Notes under the pieces: generated by a model
The model's database searches: none
Told to the model about the DNA's origin: nothing
Seen by the model: the letters and a program-made list of their open reading frames with translations, nothing else
Shown: positions 1-8,747 of the stretch, one piece after another
Position numbering within the stretch: the stretch's first letter is position 1
Layout of the letters: every line of letters begins with the position of its first letter
Assembly: GCA_027486335.1 (NCBI GenBank)
Contig: JAIXPK010000404.1
Location: 1-34,937, forward strand
Length of the DNA stretch: 34,937 nucleotides
Direction: 5' to 3'
DNA from: Verrucomicrobiaceae bacterium
Lineage (GTDB): Bacteria > Verrucomicrobiota > Verrucomicrobiia > Verrucomicrobiales > V1-33
Program-made: the position numbers and the translations under genes

Positions 1-489
1 ATCCTTGAGAACTGGAAAGCCAGACGCCGCCATTTTCCAAGCAGCACCATGGGTAAGGCGTGCGCCTATGCCCTCAATTTGTGGGACGACCTGCTGGTAT
101 ATCTTGAGGACGGCCGCATTGAGATCGATAACAATGAAGTGGAGAACTCGATCCGGCCGACTGCGGTCGGCAAGAAGAATTGCCTGCGGCTATGCGATTC
201 AGCCTTTGGTACTGGCATGGCCGCTGCCGCGGCCGGGCGTTGGCTCTTCATTGGTGCCGCCGAGGCCGGGGAGCGGAGCGCGATCCTCTTCACGGTGGTG
301 GAAGCCTGCCGACGCTACGGCATCAACCCATTCGAATATCTCCGGGACGTGTTCACCAGAATGCCCGGAATGCGAGCCGCTGAGTATGCGAAGCTGACTC
401 CCAGGGCGTGGGCATCGGAGCGGAAGGTGACCGCAACGCGGATAGCTACCGCGCAAAGCGGAAGCCCCACGCTGCGGCGCTGTGCGTGA
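1..489 (+). CDS. IS66-family transposase, C-terminal part (5' end outside window)
   Basis: The open frame already runs at base 1 and gives the C-terminal third of an IS66 TnpC transposase. Visible hallmarks are the YALNLW segment, the EIDNNEVENSIRP block carrying the last acidic catalytic residue, the GERSAILFTVVEACRRYG helix, and the closing YLRDVFTRMP and LTPRAW segments before the stop. An ATG at 49 lies inside the conserved core and is not the true start. Between GKKN and WLFIG, adjacent in IS66 relatives as I recall them, about 20 extra residues (bases about 181-240) are inserted in frame. This lies just after the catalytic block and probably impairs the enzyme. No terminal inverted repeat was recognised downstream. 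Confidence 0.85.
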   Translation: MLENWKARRRHFPSSTMGKACAYALNLWDDLLVYLEDGRIEIDNNEVENSIRPTAVGKKNCLRLCDSAFGTGMAAAAAGRWLFIGAAEAGERSAILFTVVEACRRYGINPFEYLRDVFTRMPGMRAAEYAKLTPRAWASERKVTATRIATAQSGSPTLRRCA

Positions 490-925
490 CTTTCGCCGTG
501 CCCGCCCGATCTGCCGCCGCACCGGCACGAAGACCCGGCCATCCACCTCGAGGTCAAGGATCCGGTCAGATGCATTCATATAGACCATAGCTGTCCCGCT
601 ATGGCCTGTATGAAGCGAGCGATGTTCTCAATCCTGGGCGTGACGCTTACCACTGAGCAATGGAGCGACGAGCAGCGCTGGACGCTGCTGCTGACGCGAT
701 TGCTGCGTCGACGCCTGGGAGGAAAATGGCTGCCCGGTCTCCCCGCCGAAGCCGCGCAACTGCTCAGCGGATGAAGACAAGCCACGCTGCAGATCCCGCT
801 ACCCCCCCTCCGCCAAGCCCCTGACCAACAGTTGCAGGATCGTCGCGCCCATTTTCCTTTTTGGGTTGATTCCACCAGGATGGCGGGCCGGTCGAGAGGC
901 TAACACATCGCATGCATCCCGGCAG
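490..925. other. Intergenic region between IS66 remnant and DyP gene
   Basis: There is no recognisable gene in these 436 bases. A 57-codon plus-strand frame (601-774, beginning MACMKRAMFSILGV) has an ATG and a stop but resembles no family I know and has no convincing ribosome site. It may be debris downstream of the transposase. The stretch also holds the 3' side of the minus-strand ten-gene block; I see no clear hairpin plus T-tract terminator for that block. Confidence 0.5.
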
Positions 926-2158
926 TCATGGCGTGAAGATTTCGACGCCGGGCAGTTCATCGCTGTTAACTGGACGTGGCGGAAGCACGTGGAAGCATGC
1001 GGCGCGGGCCCGGATCAGCGCATCGAGTCCGGCAGGCTGGTTGTTGGGATCGCCGCCGAAGTTCACTCCTCCCAGCCAGTCGTCGAGCTTGAGCATGCCG
1101 ATCACGCGCTCCGGCGATTCCTGGAAGCTCACGAAGTTCAGCCCGAGGTCCGGATTTCCCTGCGCATCCGTTCCGTCGTAGAACTCATACCCTTGGCGAA
1201 AGACTAGACGCACGGGCGTGGCTCCACGGCCGAGATTGGCGCGATGAATGTGCGAGAATTTCAGCGCTTGGTTTCCAGGCGGGCGCGGTGCCTCGCGGAA
1301 GGCTTCGTTCTGACCATCCTCCACATTCCCGCCGGTGGCGAAGGGGCATCCCGCCCGCGGGATGCTCTGGCCGCCGGCAGCGGCGACCAGCGGACATCCA
1401 CTGAGCTTGTCCCTGCCGACCATGATCTCCTGAGTGGACCGGGGATGGCTGCGCCAGGCGTTAAGATCCACAGCCAGCCTCATGAAGCAGAGGTAGGTGC
1501 CTTCCTCGACCCATGAGGCCGCCGATACCTCGCCCTTCTTCTCGATCTGGATCGCCTTCAGCCGTTCGTCCGAGCGCATGTTGGAAGTGCCGTCGAAGAA
1601 ATCAATCCAGCTTCGCCGGTCTTCCCGCCCGAATCCCGTGTAGCTCGCGACCATGGCGATGATCGCCTCGTCCTCCTCCGTCGCTTGCAGGTGGTCTGCC
1701 AGAGCCTTCCACGTCTCCACCAGCGCGCGCCGCACCGCCAGCGCGGAGTTCGCGGTGAAGAGGATGGAGATAGCTGACGAGCCCGGATTCGTCGTGACGG
1801 AAGTTTCGTAGTGAATTCCCGCCCCATTCGAAATCGGGCCGCCGCCCGCTGCCAAGGGAAGGAGGAATGGCTTCAGGGCGAGAGGTTTCCGCTCTTTCAA
1901 CCCCAACCCCTCCAGCTCGAACAATTTCGCGCCATATCCGATCGCGGCGGTCAGCGATTGTGGGTCGACTTGCTGACCGGGCAGGTCCGCCACGAGGCCC
2001 GACTTCAGCTCCTGGATCCGCATCCAGACGAATTCGAGGCACGATCGTACCTTCGACCGGTCCGCAGTCCCGACCACGTCGAGGAAAGCAATCGAGAAGT
2101 GGGGCTGCGGCGTTTCCCCGCGGCGGAAATGGATGCCCTCTTGGATTCGGTCAGGCAT
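926..2158 (-). CDS. DyP-type heme peroxidase
   Basis: The 410-aa product matches the dye-decolourising peroxidase family, which uses heme and H2O2 to oxidise phenolic, indolic and other bulky substrates. The catalytic-Asp motif is FFDGTSN (about 187-193, D189), corresponding to the family GxxDG motif. The proximal heme His is in SHIHRAN (about 302-308, H303), a distal Arg candidate is in FRQG (about R321), and the usual LNFVSFQES block follows near 340-348. The chain is longer than small bacterial DyPs and has a Cys/Gly-rich insert near 255-285 (CPLVAAAGG to CPFATGG). I see no Tat or Sec signal, so it is probably cytoplasmic or encapsulated. It is the last gene of the minus-strand block and begins 6 bases after the upstream stop, implying co-translation. 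Its neighbours are other oxidases, at least one of which should make H2O2. Confidence 0.9.
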   Translation of the reverse strand: MPDRIQEGIHFRRGETPQPHFSIAFLDVVGTADRSKVRSCLEFVWMRIQELKSGLVADLPGQQVDPQSLTAAIGYGAKLFELEGLGLKERKPLALKPFLLPLAAGGGPISNGAGIHYETSVTTNPGSSAISILFTANSALAVRRALVETWKALADHLQATEEDEAIIAMVASYTGFGREDRRSWIDFFDGTSNMRSDERLKAIQIEKKGEVSAASWVEEGTYLCFMRLAVDLNAWRSHPRSTQEIMVGRDKLSGCPLVAAAGGQSIPRAGCPFATGGNVEDGQNEAFREAPRPPGNQALKFSHIHRANLGRGATPVRLVFRQGYEFYDGTDAQGNPDLGLNFVSFQESPERVIGMLKLDDWLGGVNFGGDPNNQPAGLDALIRARAACFHVLPPRPVNSDELPGVEIFTP

Positions 2159-2164
2159 CGGGAT

Positions 2165-3550
2165 TCAGGGTTCCTTGGTGATCTCCTTGTACTCGTCACG
2201 CAGTCGTCGCAGGCGCCTGCACACTCCGGCCAGGGCGCACGAGTGGGGGGGTTCCAGGGGTGCCACTTCGTGGAGCTTGAACTCCTCTTCCGTCACCACG
2301 CTCGGGTCGCCGATCCGGACCCATGGCCCGACTTCGATCCGCTGGGCGATCTGGAATCCTCCCGTCACCTTCTGGTGATCGTCTCCCACCGTGATCTCAT
2401 CCAGGAAATGGGGGCTATCGTCCGGCGGCCCGAAGACTAGGCGCTGGTAGAATTTCTTGCCGGAGCCGCGCGAGAAATTGATCCACTCCGCGGGAACTTC
2501 CTTGCCAGCGAAGAGGAAGTCCTTGTCCGCAAAGCTCTGGATATACATCCCGAGCGGATCCGCGAATCCCACTGTCTTCCCCTCGAAGGCCTGCGCGGCC
2601 GCACCGGTGGCAGCACCGGGATCCGCATGCCTGCAGGCAAGCTGGATCGGCGGGTTCGTTTCGCCGAAGTGGCTCTTGCTGAAGATCTCGTCCTTCGTTG
2701 CCGGGATCCAGACCCCGTCCTGCTTCCTCGCGAAGGGGTGGGCACCGTAGAGCACAATGTAGAGCAGGTCATCGAGCCCGTTGATGCCATGGGTCATGAA
2801 CAAGGCCTCTTGATTGTTCAAGGTGCCGATGGGCTGCGCGGGCACTCCCTTTTCAAGCAGCTTCTCCTTTGCGGCTGCGCCTGAGACCCAAGTCGTGAAG
2901 AGCACCTCGCGTTCTTCCGCGGTCAGTTGCTCGGGGGCATCCACACCCGGTCCGTAGAGCTCGCTCCAAGAGACGCTCCGGCCGGTCACTTGATCGGCGG
3001 CATGCTTGAGACGAGACGGTGACACGGTGGCCAGCATGACCCAGTACTCGCGCAGCTCCGTGGTGAAGATCACCCTCTTCGGCCGGAGCTTTTTGTCCGC
3101 ATCCACACTATAGACAATCTTGTATTCGCAGTACTCATTGTGAGTCTCCCGTCGCCCGCGCACCGACAGGGCCGAGTGAACGGGGTGGCCTGCGTCGAGC
3201 GCCCAGTCCGAGAGCTTCCGGGCCGTCTCCGGCTCGAAACAAAAATTCGGCTCGGCGGGGTCGGCGGTCCAGCGGACTGAGTCGGCATCTAAACCGCCCG
3301 GAATCCCCTGGAAATCGAGCGAGAAGAAGCGGCTGCGAAGGGGATCGAAGTCCCCGTCTTCATACTCGCTTGCGATCACCCGGTTCCAGGCGGAGCGGAG
3401 TTCATTGGTATCTAGGTCATCGAGATGCCCGGGCGCTTGATAGCTCGGGATGAAGCTCGGTTGGAACATGGCCACGGGATCTCCGGCGGCTTTCGCCACC
3501 TGTGAGATAGCCGGGCTTTTGCTGATTGCGTCTCTGTTTCTGAAGGCCAT
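2165..3550 (-). CDS. Uncharacterised 461-aa protein in the oxidase block
   Basis: I do not recognise this family. The protein is soluble-looking, with no signal peptide or membrane helix. It has distinctive, probably conserved segments: NEYCEYKIVYSVD (near 137), ELREYWVMLATVSPSR (near 164), THGINGLDDLLYIVLYGAHP, a Cys/His segment CRHADPGAATGAAAQAF, then GFADPLGMYIQSF and a C-terminal FLDEITVGDDHQKVTGGFQI. The CRHADP-to-GFADPLGMYI stretch looks like a ligand or metal site, but that is a guess. It sits between the nuclease-protease fusion gene (171-base gap upstream) and the DyP gene (6-base gap downstream), so it is very likely co-expressed with the peroxidase. It could be an unrecognised oxidoreductase or a partner of the peroxidase. 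The ATG at 3550 has no obvious Shine-Dalgarno sequence. Confidence 0.75.
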   Translation of the reverse strand: MAFRNRDAISKSPAISQVAKAAGDPVAMFQPSFIPSYQAPGHLDDLDTNELRSAWNRVIASEYEDGDFDPLRSRFFSLDFQGIPGGLDADSVRWTADPAEPNFCFEPETARKLSDWALDAGHPVHSALSVRGRRETHNEYCEYKIVYSVDADKKLRPKRVIFTTELREYWVMLATVSPSRLKHAADQVTGRSVSWSELYGPGVDAPEQLTAEEREVLFTTWVSGAAAKEKLLEKGVPAQPIGTLNNQEALFMTHGINGLDDLLYIVLYGAHPFARKQDGVWIPATKDEIFSKSHFGETNPPIQLACRHADPGAATGAAAQAFEGKTVGFADPLGMYIQSFADKDFLFAGKEVPAEWINFSRGSGKKFYQRLVFGPPDDSPHFLDEITVGDDHQKVTGGFQIAQRIEVGPWVRIGDPSVVTEEEFKLHEVAPLEPPHSCALAGVCRRLRRLRDEYKEITKEP

Positions 3551-3721
3551 GGCGGGATGAGGTGTGAGGTGGTATATGTTAGTTCAAGGGGGCTACGCGA
3601 TGGTGGCTGGGTGGAAGGGAGCGGGGCGCTTGGGCGTCGTGATGGATTCAAGGAAGCGGCCGCCCGAACTGGCGTGGATAAAGCCACGCGCAGAAAACCC
3701 GGGCGGGGGTCACTCATCACC

Positions 3722-5416
3722 TCAATCGCCGAACGTGTGGTAGGGCTTGAAGAGCTTGATCGGGGTGCCGTTGATCCGCGTCAGGGTTCCCCGCCAGGCG
3801 TTTTGGTAGAGCTTGGCCAGATCGCTCCGGTCCAGCTCGGTAACTTCGCTCTGCGCACCATAGTTCATGATCGTGAATGGCTGGTGCTCGCCGAAGATCT
3901 CGCTCGGCCACTGGGTCTCCTGGTCCGGTGCAAAAAAGTGCCGCAATCCGAAGACGTGGCCGATCTCGTGCGCCAGGGTGTCCACCTGCTCCTTCTCGGA
4001 CGGCCCGAACATCTTCGGGAATACATGCAGCGTGTGCCGGCCGGAGTCGGGGAAGAAGGCGCGCGCCAGCGTGCATCCCCGTGTGTTGCAGTTGTCGCGC
4101 GATTCGATGACGATCTCGAAATCAGGGTTGTCGTCGGATTTCGAAAAGCGGATCGGCACCGCATAGCCCCAGGCGCTGATGGCACTGGCCAGCAATGCCT
4201 CCACCGCGGCCGCCAGCGCATCCGGATTCTGGAAGACTTCCAAGGCTGCCGCATTGAAGCGCCACCGCAGCACCTGGTTCTCTGCCCACAGCGGGATGAA
4301 GCCATCCGACGAATCGACCACGAGGTCAAAGCGGCTCCGCCTCTGCGCGCGGGAGTCGGTCAGGCAGATCACGCCCTCCTTGAGAACCTGGACCTGGATG
4401 TCATCGGCCACGTCGCGGGCGGGGGCTGGCTTCAAGGCGAACAACTCGGCCCTGGTCGGCTGGTTCCGCAGCGTGAGACTGGGCGCGAACCCGGCGAATC
4501 CCGCGTGGTCGCCACCCCCCGCGGCTGTGGCCTGAAGGTTGCCCTGACCGCCGAAGCCCAGGGTGAAATCGATCTTGTCCGCCATCTCCGGGAAATCGAT
4601 CAGCGGGTTGCGGTTGCCCTGCCGCTGATAGATTGCCTGGTTACGGTGCAGCTCATACTCGGAGACGGGATCGTCCTGGTGCCACTTCAGCAGCATGGGC
4701 AGGTCGGCCGGCTGCTGCTCTTTGTCCCGGTCGCCGATCATAGTGGGATAGCGCAGCAGGAAGTACAGGTGGGCACGGGCGACCGCGCCTTTCCCGCCTT
4801 TCGGTTCGAATCCGCCGTTCGCGCGGACGCCGCAGTCGTCGCCGGGCGTCCCGGGTGCCTCGACGTAGGGCACGTTGTCGCGCCTCGAGTTGCAGCGGCT
4901 CTCGCAGGCGAAAAGATGATGCAGGTCGCCTTTCATCGGCGCCTTTTTGGAGAACCACGACTGGGGCACGCTGTGCTCGCAGTTGTAGGGCAGGGTCTTG
5001 TCGAGGTCCGCCAGCGCGGCGGCGGACAGGCTGCGTCCGGCCATGGCCTGCCGGGCGAAGTCGACTCGGTAGTCATGGGCAATGTACTCTTCAGGGGATG
5101 ACGAGACGCCGGAGTAGATGCTGCGGATGGTGCGGTCCGGCTGCAGGTCCACCCACGGATAGAGTTCCACGGCTGGCTTGTAGCCCGGCTGCCGGACATG
5201 GGTTTTGCGCAGATTCGCGGAGAGTGCTTCGTAGAGTGCATCAGCGCCTGCCGACCAATCGATGCCGGCGTAGTAGCTGGCGCGATCGCCTTTGTCCAAG
5301 TCCGCATCGTAGTACGGTCGATTCTCGTTGGCACGCAGGGCTGCGAAGCCGGCTGAGTTCTGCAGTGAGAGTTCGTCGACCGGGGCGGTGTCATTGAAGG
5401 AGGGAAAGTCTTTCAT
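3722..5416 (-). CDS. Endonuclease I (NucM/EndA-like) fused to a metzincin metalloprotease
   Basis: This 564-aa protein carries two catalytic domains. Residues about 80-250 form an endonuclease I domain: YNCEHSVPQSWF (144-155; H148 is the likely general base), GDLHHLF (163-169), the CNSRRDNVPY segment with the metal-binding Asn (about N176), and the closing KGAVARAHLYFLLRYP helix. Residues about 370-564 form a matrixin/metzincin-like protease: zinc motif HEIGHVFGLRH (483-493, HExxHxxGxxH) and Met-turn IMNYG (516-520), preceded by an ARAFFP calcium-site-like segment. The endonuclease I family cleaves DNA and RNA without sequence specificity; metzincins cleave peptide bonds. There is no N-terminal signal peptide, unusual for both families, which are normally exported. 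A 171-base gap separates it from the downstream gene and 81 bases from the ferritin-like gene upstream. It could be an effector, a self-processing nuclease, or a structural component. Confidence 0.88.
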   Translation of the reverse strand: MKDFPSFNDTAPVDELSLQNSAGFAALRANENRPYYDADLDKGDRASYYAGIDWSAGADALYEALSANLRKTHVRQPGYKPAVELYPWVDLQPDRTIRSIYSGVSSSPEEYIAHDYRVDFARQAMAGRSLSAAALADLDKTLPYNCEHSVPQSWFSKKAPMKGDLHHLFACESRCNSRRDNVPYVEAPGTPGDDCGVRANGGFEPKGGKGAVARAHLYFLLRYPTMIGDRDKEQQPADLPMLLKWHQDDPVSEYELHRNQAIYQRQGNRNPLIDFPEMADKIDFTLGFGGQGNLQATAAGGGDHAGFAGFAPSLTLRNQPTRAELFALKPAPARDVADDIQVQVLKEGVICLTDSRAQRRSRFDLVVDSSDGFIPLWAENQVLRWRFNAAALEVFQNPDALAAAVEALLASAISAWGYAVPIRFSKSDDNPDFEIVIESRDNCNTRGCTLARAFFPDSGRHTLHVFPKMFGPSEKEQVDTLAHEIGHVFGLRHFFAPDQETQWPSEIFGEHQPFTIMNYGAQSEVTELDRSDLAKLYQNAWRGTLTRINGTPIKLFKPYHTFGD

Positions 5417-5497
5417 CGGATGGGCTGGGGTTGGGAGATGAAATGGGATTGGATTGGATTCGTGGTGAGAAAAGGGAAGGCGGCCTTCTTGTAGCCT

Positions 5498-6565
5498 TCA
5501 GAAATCGGCGCCTGTCGGAGCCGTCCATTCGAAGGTGGGACAGGCGTGATGAGCGGGATCCTTCGGCAACGGGAGCCTCATCATTTCCAGGGCGATGTCG
5601 CGGAGGCGGTGCATGCCGTCCATGGTCGCGGAAAAGAGCACCTCCGGGTTGCCATTGAATGCCTCTTCCAGCTCCTGCAGCATGAGCGAGTAGGTGCGGT
5701 TGAAGCGGTGGTTCAGCGCGGTGAGCTCCGGATCGCCCTCGAAGTCGGCAGCGCTACAATCCGTCTTCAGCGGATAGACCGCGGAGTCATCCACGGGGAA
5801 GGACTCACCATGGGGTTCACCGGATGGCAGGTCGTCCGGACCATAGTGGCAATGGTGCTTGATCTCCATGAACCGGAAGTAGTGGGCGACCTTGGTGGGC
5901 TCGCGGAAGTAGCCGGCACCGAAGGTCTTGACCGTGCCGGAAACGCCTTCGCCCTGGTCCACGATCACATCGAGCGCGGCGAAGGCCGACTTCAGGCTGG
6001 TGACCTCGATGATGCCTCCGCCTGCGGACCAGTAGAAATGCGGCGGCACCTGGTGCGCGGGATTCCCGGAGAAGACGAATGCCTCACCCGCCTCCCCGCA
6101 CAGATCCTCCAGCTCCTGTTTCAGCTTCCGGTAGAACTCGCCGATGGTTGAGCCTTCGACGACCAATTCGTTGGCGAATGCGGCCGGCACCTGGTGCAGA
6201 TCCTCCGGAAGCTCGATCTGCAGGAAGGTCTCGATCGACTCCGGGGAAAAGGCACCAAGCCGGATGTCGAACATCCGGTCAGCAAACCGCTCGCCCCTGA
6301 ACTCGAGCTGCAGCGGATAAGACGGGCAGTTCTCCCCGCCGATCCGCGCGCGGCCACCGGTGGCCGTCAGCGCGTTTGCCGCGAGAACTAGGTGCAACAT
6401 TTCCTCCATGAAGACGCTCTTGATCAGCGAGGCGACCTCGCGATTGCTCTCCGGCTTCAGACTGTAGTAGGCGACCAGATAGGGCGGAATGGTGCTCCAC
6501 TCCAGCTCAATGGCCTTCTGGAGCATCTCCTGGATGGCGGTCTTCTTTTCCTCGGGGGTAGGCAT
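5498..6565 (-). CDS. VioB-type ferritin-like domain protein
   Basis: The 355-aa product begins at the ATG at 6565 (MPTPEEKK); upstream codons in the same frame lie inside the preceding gene and are not used. Residues about 10-230 match the ferritin-like family that includes part of VioB of violacein biosynthesis, where an imine made from an aromatic amino acid is coupled. Carboxylate and His metal ligand candidates are E20/E22 and EEMLH (E54, E55, H58), followed by the LVLAANALTATGG helix end. The C-terminus adds a helical MLQELEEAF to MHRLRDIALEMMRLPLP segment. It starts 14 bases after the stop of the GMC oxidoreductase, so the two are probably co-translated. With a VioA/RebO-like oxidase at the head of the same block, a role in converting an imino or keto acid is plausible but inferred. 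The large heme-type portion of true VioB is absent. Confidence 0.8.
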   Translation of the reverse strand: MPTPEEKKTAIQEMLQKAIELEWSTIPPYLVAYYSLKPESNREVASLIKSVFMEEMLHLVLAANALTATGGRARIGGENCPSYPLQLEFRGERFADRMFDIRLGAFSPESIETFLQIELPEDLHQVPAAFANELVVEGSTIGEFYRKLKQELEDLCGEAGEAFVFSGNPAHQVPPHFYWSAGGGIIEVTSLKSAFAALDVIVDQGEGVSGTVKTFGAGYFREPTKVAHYFRFMEIKHHCHYGPDDLPSGEPHGESFPVDDSAVYPLKTDCSAADFEGDPELTALNHRFNRTYSLMLQELEEAFNGNPEVLFSATMDGMHRLRDIALEMMRLPLPKDPAHHACPTFEWTAPTGADF

Positions 6566-6579
6566 GATGGATGAAACGA

Positions 6580-8247
6580 TTAGGTCAGGGTTGCGAGCGC
6601 CAAGTCGCCGGGAGCGGCAAAGCAGGCGGCTTCCGCGCGGCCTCTGCCCTTGAGGAGATGCGCTCCCAGGCGCAGCGAGAGCGCCGTCAGCGTCAGCGTC
6701 GGATTCACCGCGCCAAAGGAGGCAAAGGAGGCATTGGAGCAGACATACAGATTGTCCACGCCATGCACCTTGAGATCCGGAGTCACCACACCCTGGTGGG
6801 GCTCCTTGCTCATGCGCGTGGTGCAGGCGGCATGGTCGGCACGCCATGAGACCTGGATCAGGCAGCCATCGTCCCCTCCCATCGCCCTGAAGATCTTCGA
6901 CACGTGCTTGCCGATTTGCACGAGCCGGTCGTCGAATCCCGTATCCTTGGTGTAGTTCACCACGGTTTCATGCAGGCCAAGGCGATTGATCCGATTGCAG
7001 GAGGCGATCTGGTTGCGGGGATCGCTGAAGACTTCGAGCATCCCTTGCCACTGCACCGTCACCCTGCCACGCACCGCTTGCTTGATTTGACCGGTGGTCA
7101 GCCCCGCCTGCATCAGCCGGGCGAGATCGGAGTTCCTGCCCTCGTAATTCGGGTTCTCCGATGGATTTACCAGGATGAACTTGCCGGCGGCCTGCTCGTC
7201 CGCGCTGTCGAAATGGCGCGAGACGAGTGTCGGGAATCCCATCTCTGGTTGCATCGCCGACGGGTTCTCCGGAAGGGTGGCTTCGAAGAAAAAGTACGGA
7301 TGCGTAACCAGATTCCGGCCGACCAACGCCCGGTCGTTTCCGATGCCGTCATTCCAAAGGGGGCCCTTCGAGCGCTGCAGCAGCTTCGGTGACTCGAGCG
7401 CGCCGGAAGCCACGATGATGGTCTCCGCTTCGATCATCTCTTCCTGGCCGGTTGCCCGGTTGAGGCAACGCAAGCCGCTCGCGCGATCCTTCGCACTCAT
7501 CAGGATCTCCTGGACGATGATCTCGGTGCGGATCGAGAAGTTCGGGTGGGCTTCCAGGCTGCTCAGGTCATCGAGCGAATTGGCCGCCACGTAGCGGGCT
7601 CCGAAGGGACAGTACTTGCACTTGCCGGTCGTCTGGCATGGCGCATGGGAGGAGATCGTCTTTGAGACCCCCTGGCGCGCGATCGGCAGGTGGGAGTAGC
7701 GGTAACCCAGTTTTTCCAAGGCCCGTATGGAAAGCTCGTCCTCCATCGTGAAGGGAAACGCGCGGAACGGGTAGTCTTGCGTTCTCGGCGTGGTTTTGTC
7801 CGAGGAATCTCCGGACACCCCGATGTAGTGCTCCGCCTCGCAATAGTACGGTTCGAGCTCGCCATAGTCGAATGGCCAGTCGATGCCCCTGCCCGTATTC
7901 GTGTGAAGGTGGAAGTCCTCCTCCTTCAGGCGGAAGGACCAGCCTCCCCAGTGCACGGTGCTGCCCCCGTACATCGTGAGCCGCGATTTATCGAGGGGCA
8001 CCACTGTTCCCCCGATGTTCCGGTTCTCGCCCTCCTGGTCCCGCTCCTGATACGGCAGGTCCCGGTACGCGCGATAGGGCTCCTTGCCTGTGACCAGATA
8101 GTCCTGGAAGATCGCGAAGTCGCGCATCTTCATCTTCTTCCCCGCCTCCAGCACCAGGATCGATGCCGTGGGATCCCCGCGCAGGATCTTCCATGTGAGT
8201 GCGGCAGCGGCCACGCCGGAGCCTACGATGACGATGTCCGTTTTCAT
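6580..8247 (-). CDS. GMC-family FAD oxidoreductase (large subunit)
   Basis: The 555-aa protein starts at the ATG at 8247 (MKTDIVIVGSG); a longer frame reading further upstream overlaps the previous gene and is rejected. It has the N-terminal FAD fold (GSGVAA, 9-14; E34 for the ribose), a GGSTVHWGGWSFR segment near 94-106, and the GMC C-terminal active-site pair H472 (in WRADHAACTTRM) and N515 (in FGAVNPT). These are 43 residues apart, as in glucose oxidase. A CX5CX2C cluster (C204, C210, C213) near KYCPFGARY resembles the pyranose-oxidase/gluconate-dehydrogenase-like branch. The enzyme should oxidise an alcohol or sugar, passing electrons to O2 or an acceptor; the substrate is unknown. Start and upstream stop overlap (ATGA), so it is translationally coupled to the 157-aa gene, which resembles a small-subunit arrangement. 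Confidence 0.9.
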   Translation of the reverse strand: MKTDIVIVGSGVAAAALTWKILRGDPTASILVLEAGKKMKMRDFAIFQDYLVTGKEPYRAYRDLPYQERDQEGENRNIGGTVVPLDKSRLTMYGGSTVHWGGWSFRLKEEDFHLHTNTGRGIDWPFDYGELEPYYCEAEHYIGVSGDSSDKTTPRTQDYPFRAFPFTMEDELSIRALEKLGYRYSHLPIARQGVSKTISSHAPCQTTGKCKYCPFGARYVAANSLDDLSSLEAHPNFSIRTEIIVQEILMSAKDRASGLRCLNRATGQEEMIEAETIIVASGALESPKLLQRSKGPLWNDGIGNDRALVGRNLVTHPYFFFEATLPENPSAMQPEMGFPTLVSRHFDSADEQAAGKFILVNPSENPNYEGRNSDLARLMQAGLTTGQIKQAVRGRVTVQWQGMLEVFSDPRNQIASCNRINRLGLHETVVNYTKDTGFDDRLVQIGKHVSKIFRAMGGDDGCLIQVSWRADHAACTTRMSKEPHQGVVTPDLKVHGVDNLYVCSNASFASFGAVNPTLTLTALSLRLGAHLLKGRGRAEAACFAAPGDLALATLT

Positions 8248-8717
8248 GGCTGGCTGGGGATGCGGTAGGGCGGGGGACCATCGCCGTTCCATCCGGCGAT
8301 GTAGCCTGGGTAGTTGATGGCACCGGTGAATTCCTTGAAGCCGCCGAGCGAGAGCTGCAGCGAGATGAATTCGTTGGAGACCAGTTGCCGGGCTATTTGG
8401 AGCGACGACTGGATCGGCGGGTTGTTCGCTTCCGGATTCGTGAAGAGATGCTCGTAGGCATCGGGGATCTGCGTGTCCTGCTTCAATCTCTCGATCTCCT
8501 TCACTGCCTTGCGGTAGTGGTCCAAGTAGGCCGGATTCATCTTGATCCGGTTCGACAGGAAGCGGAGGAAGCGCGTCTTCATCGTTCCGGAATCGGGGAC
8601 ATTTCCCCACCGGTCGCAGATCTTCACGAAGAGCTGCCACAGAAGCTCCACGGTCTCCGGATCGAGCTCACCTTTGGGCGAGGCGAGGGCTTTTCCACAC
8701 GGGTCGTTTTCGGGCAT
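8244..8717 (-). CDS. Small protein coupled to the GMC oxidoreductase (possible small subunit)
   Basis: This 157-aa protein has no motif I can assign. It is mostly helical by eye, rich in Lys/Glu in the middle and Pro/Gly at the C-terminus (FTGAINYPGYIAGWNGDGPPPYRIP). It has no signal peptide and only one Cys. Its stop overlaps the GMC start by four bases (ATGA). Many GMC-type dehydrogenases (gluconate, sorbitol, fructose) have a 150-250-aa helical small subunit encoded immediately upstream, so the arrangement suggests a partner or chaperone subunit. That is inference from position and size, not from a recognised sequence signature. A clear start lies at 8717, about 30 bases after the DUF952 gene's stop. 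Confidence 0.7.
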   Translation of the reverse strand: MPENDPCGKALASPKGELDPETVELLWQLFVKICDRWGNVPDSGTMKTRFLRFLSNRIKMNPAYLDHYRKAVKEIERLKQDTQIPDAYEHLFTNPEANNPPIQSSLQIARQLVSNEFISLQLSLGGFKEFTGAINYPGYIAGWNGDGPPPYRIPSQP

Positions 8718-8747
8718 GGCGATGGGATGGAATGAGATGGGATGGGT

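Noticed and set aside
601-774. 57-codon plus-strand frame with ATG and TGA
   Set aside because: It has no recognised family, no clear ribosome site, and lies in degenerate sequence next to an IS66 remnant.
3557-5101. Long 514-aa plus-strand frame opposite the nuclease-protease gene
   Set aside because: It is the mirror of a minus-strand gene with complete catalytic motifs on both domains; the plus frame has none.
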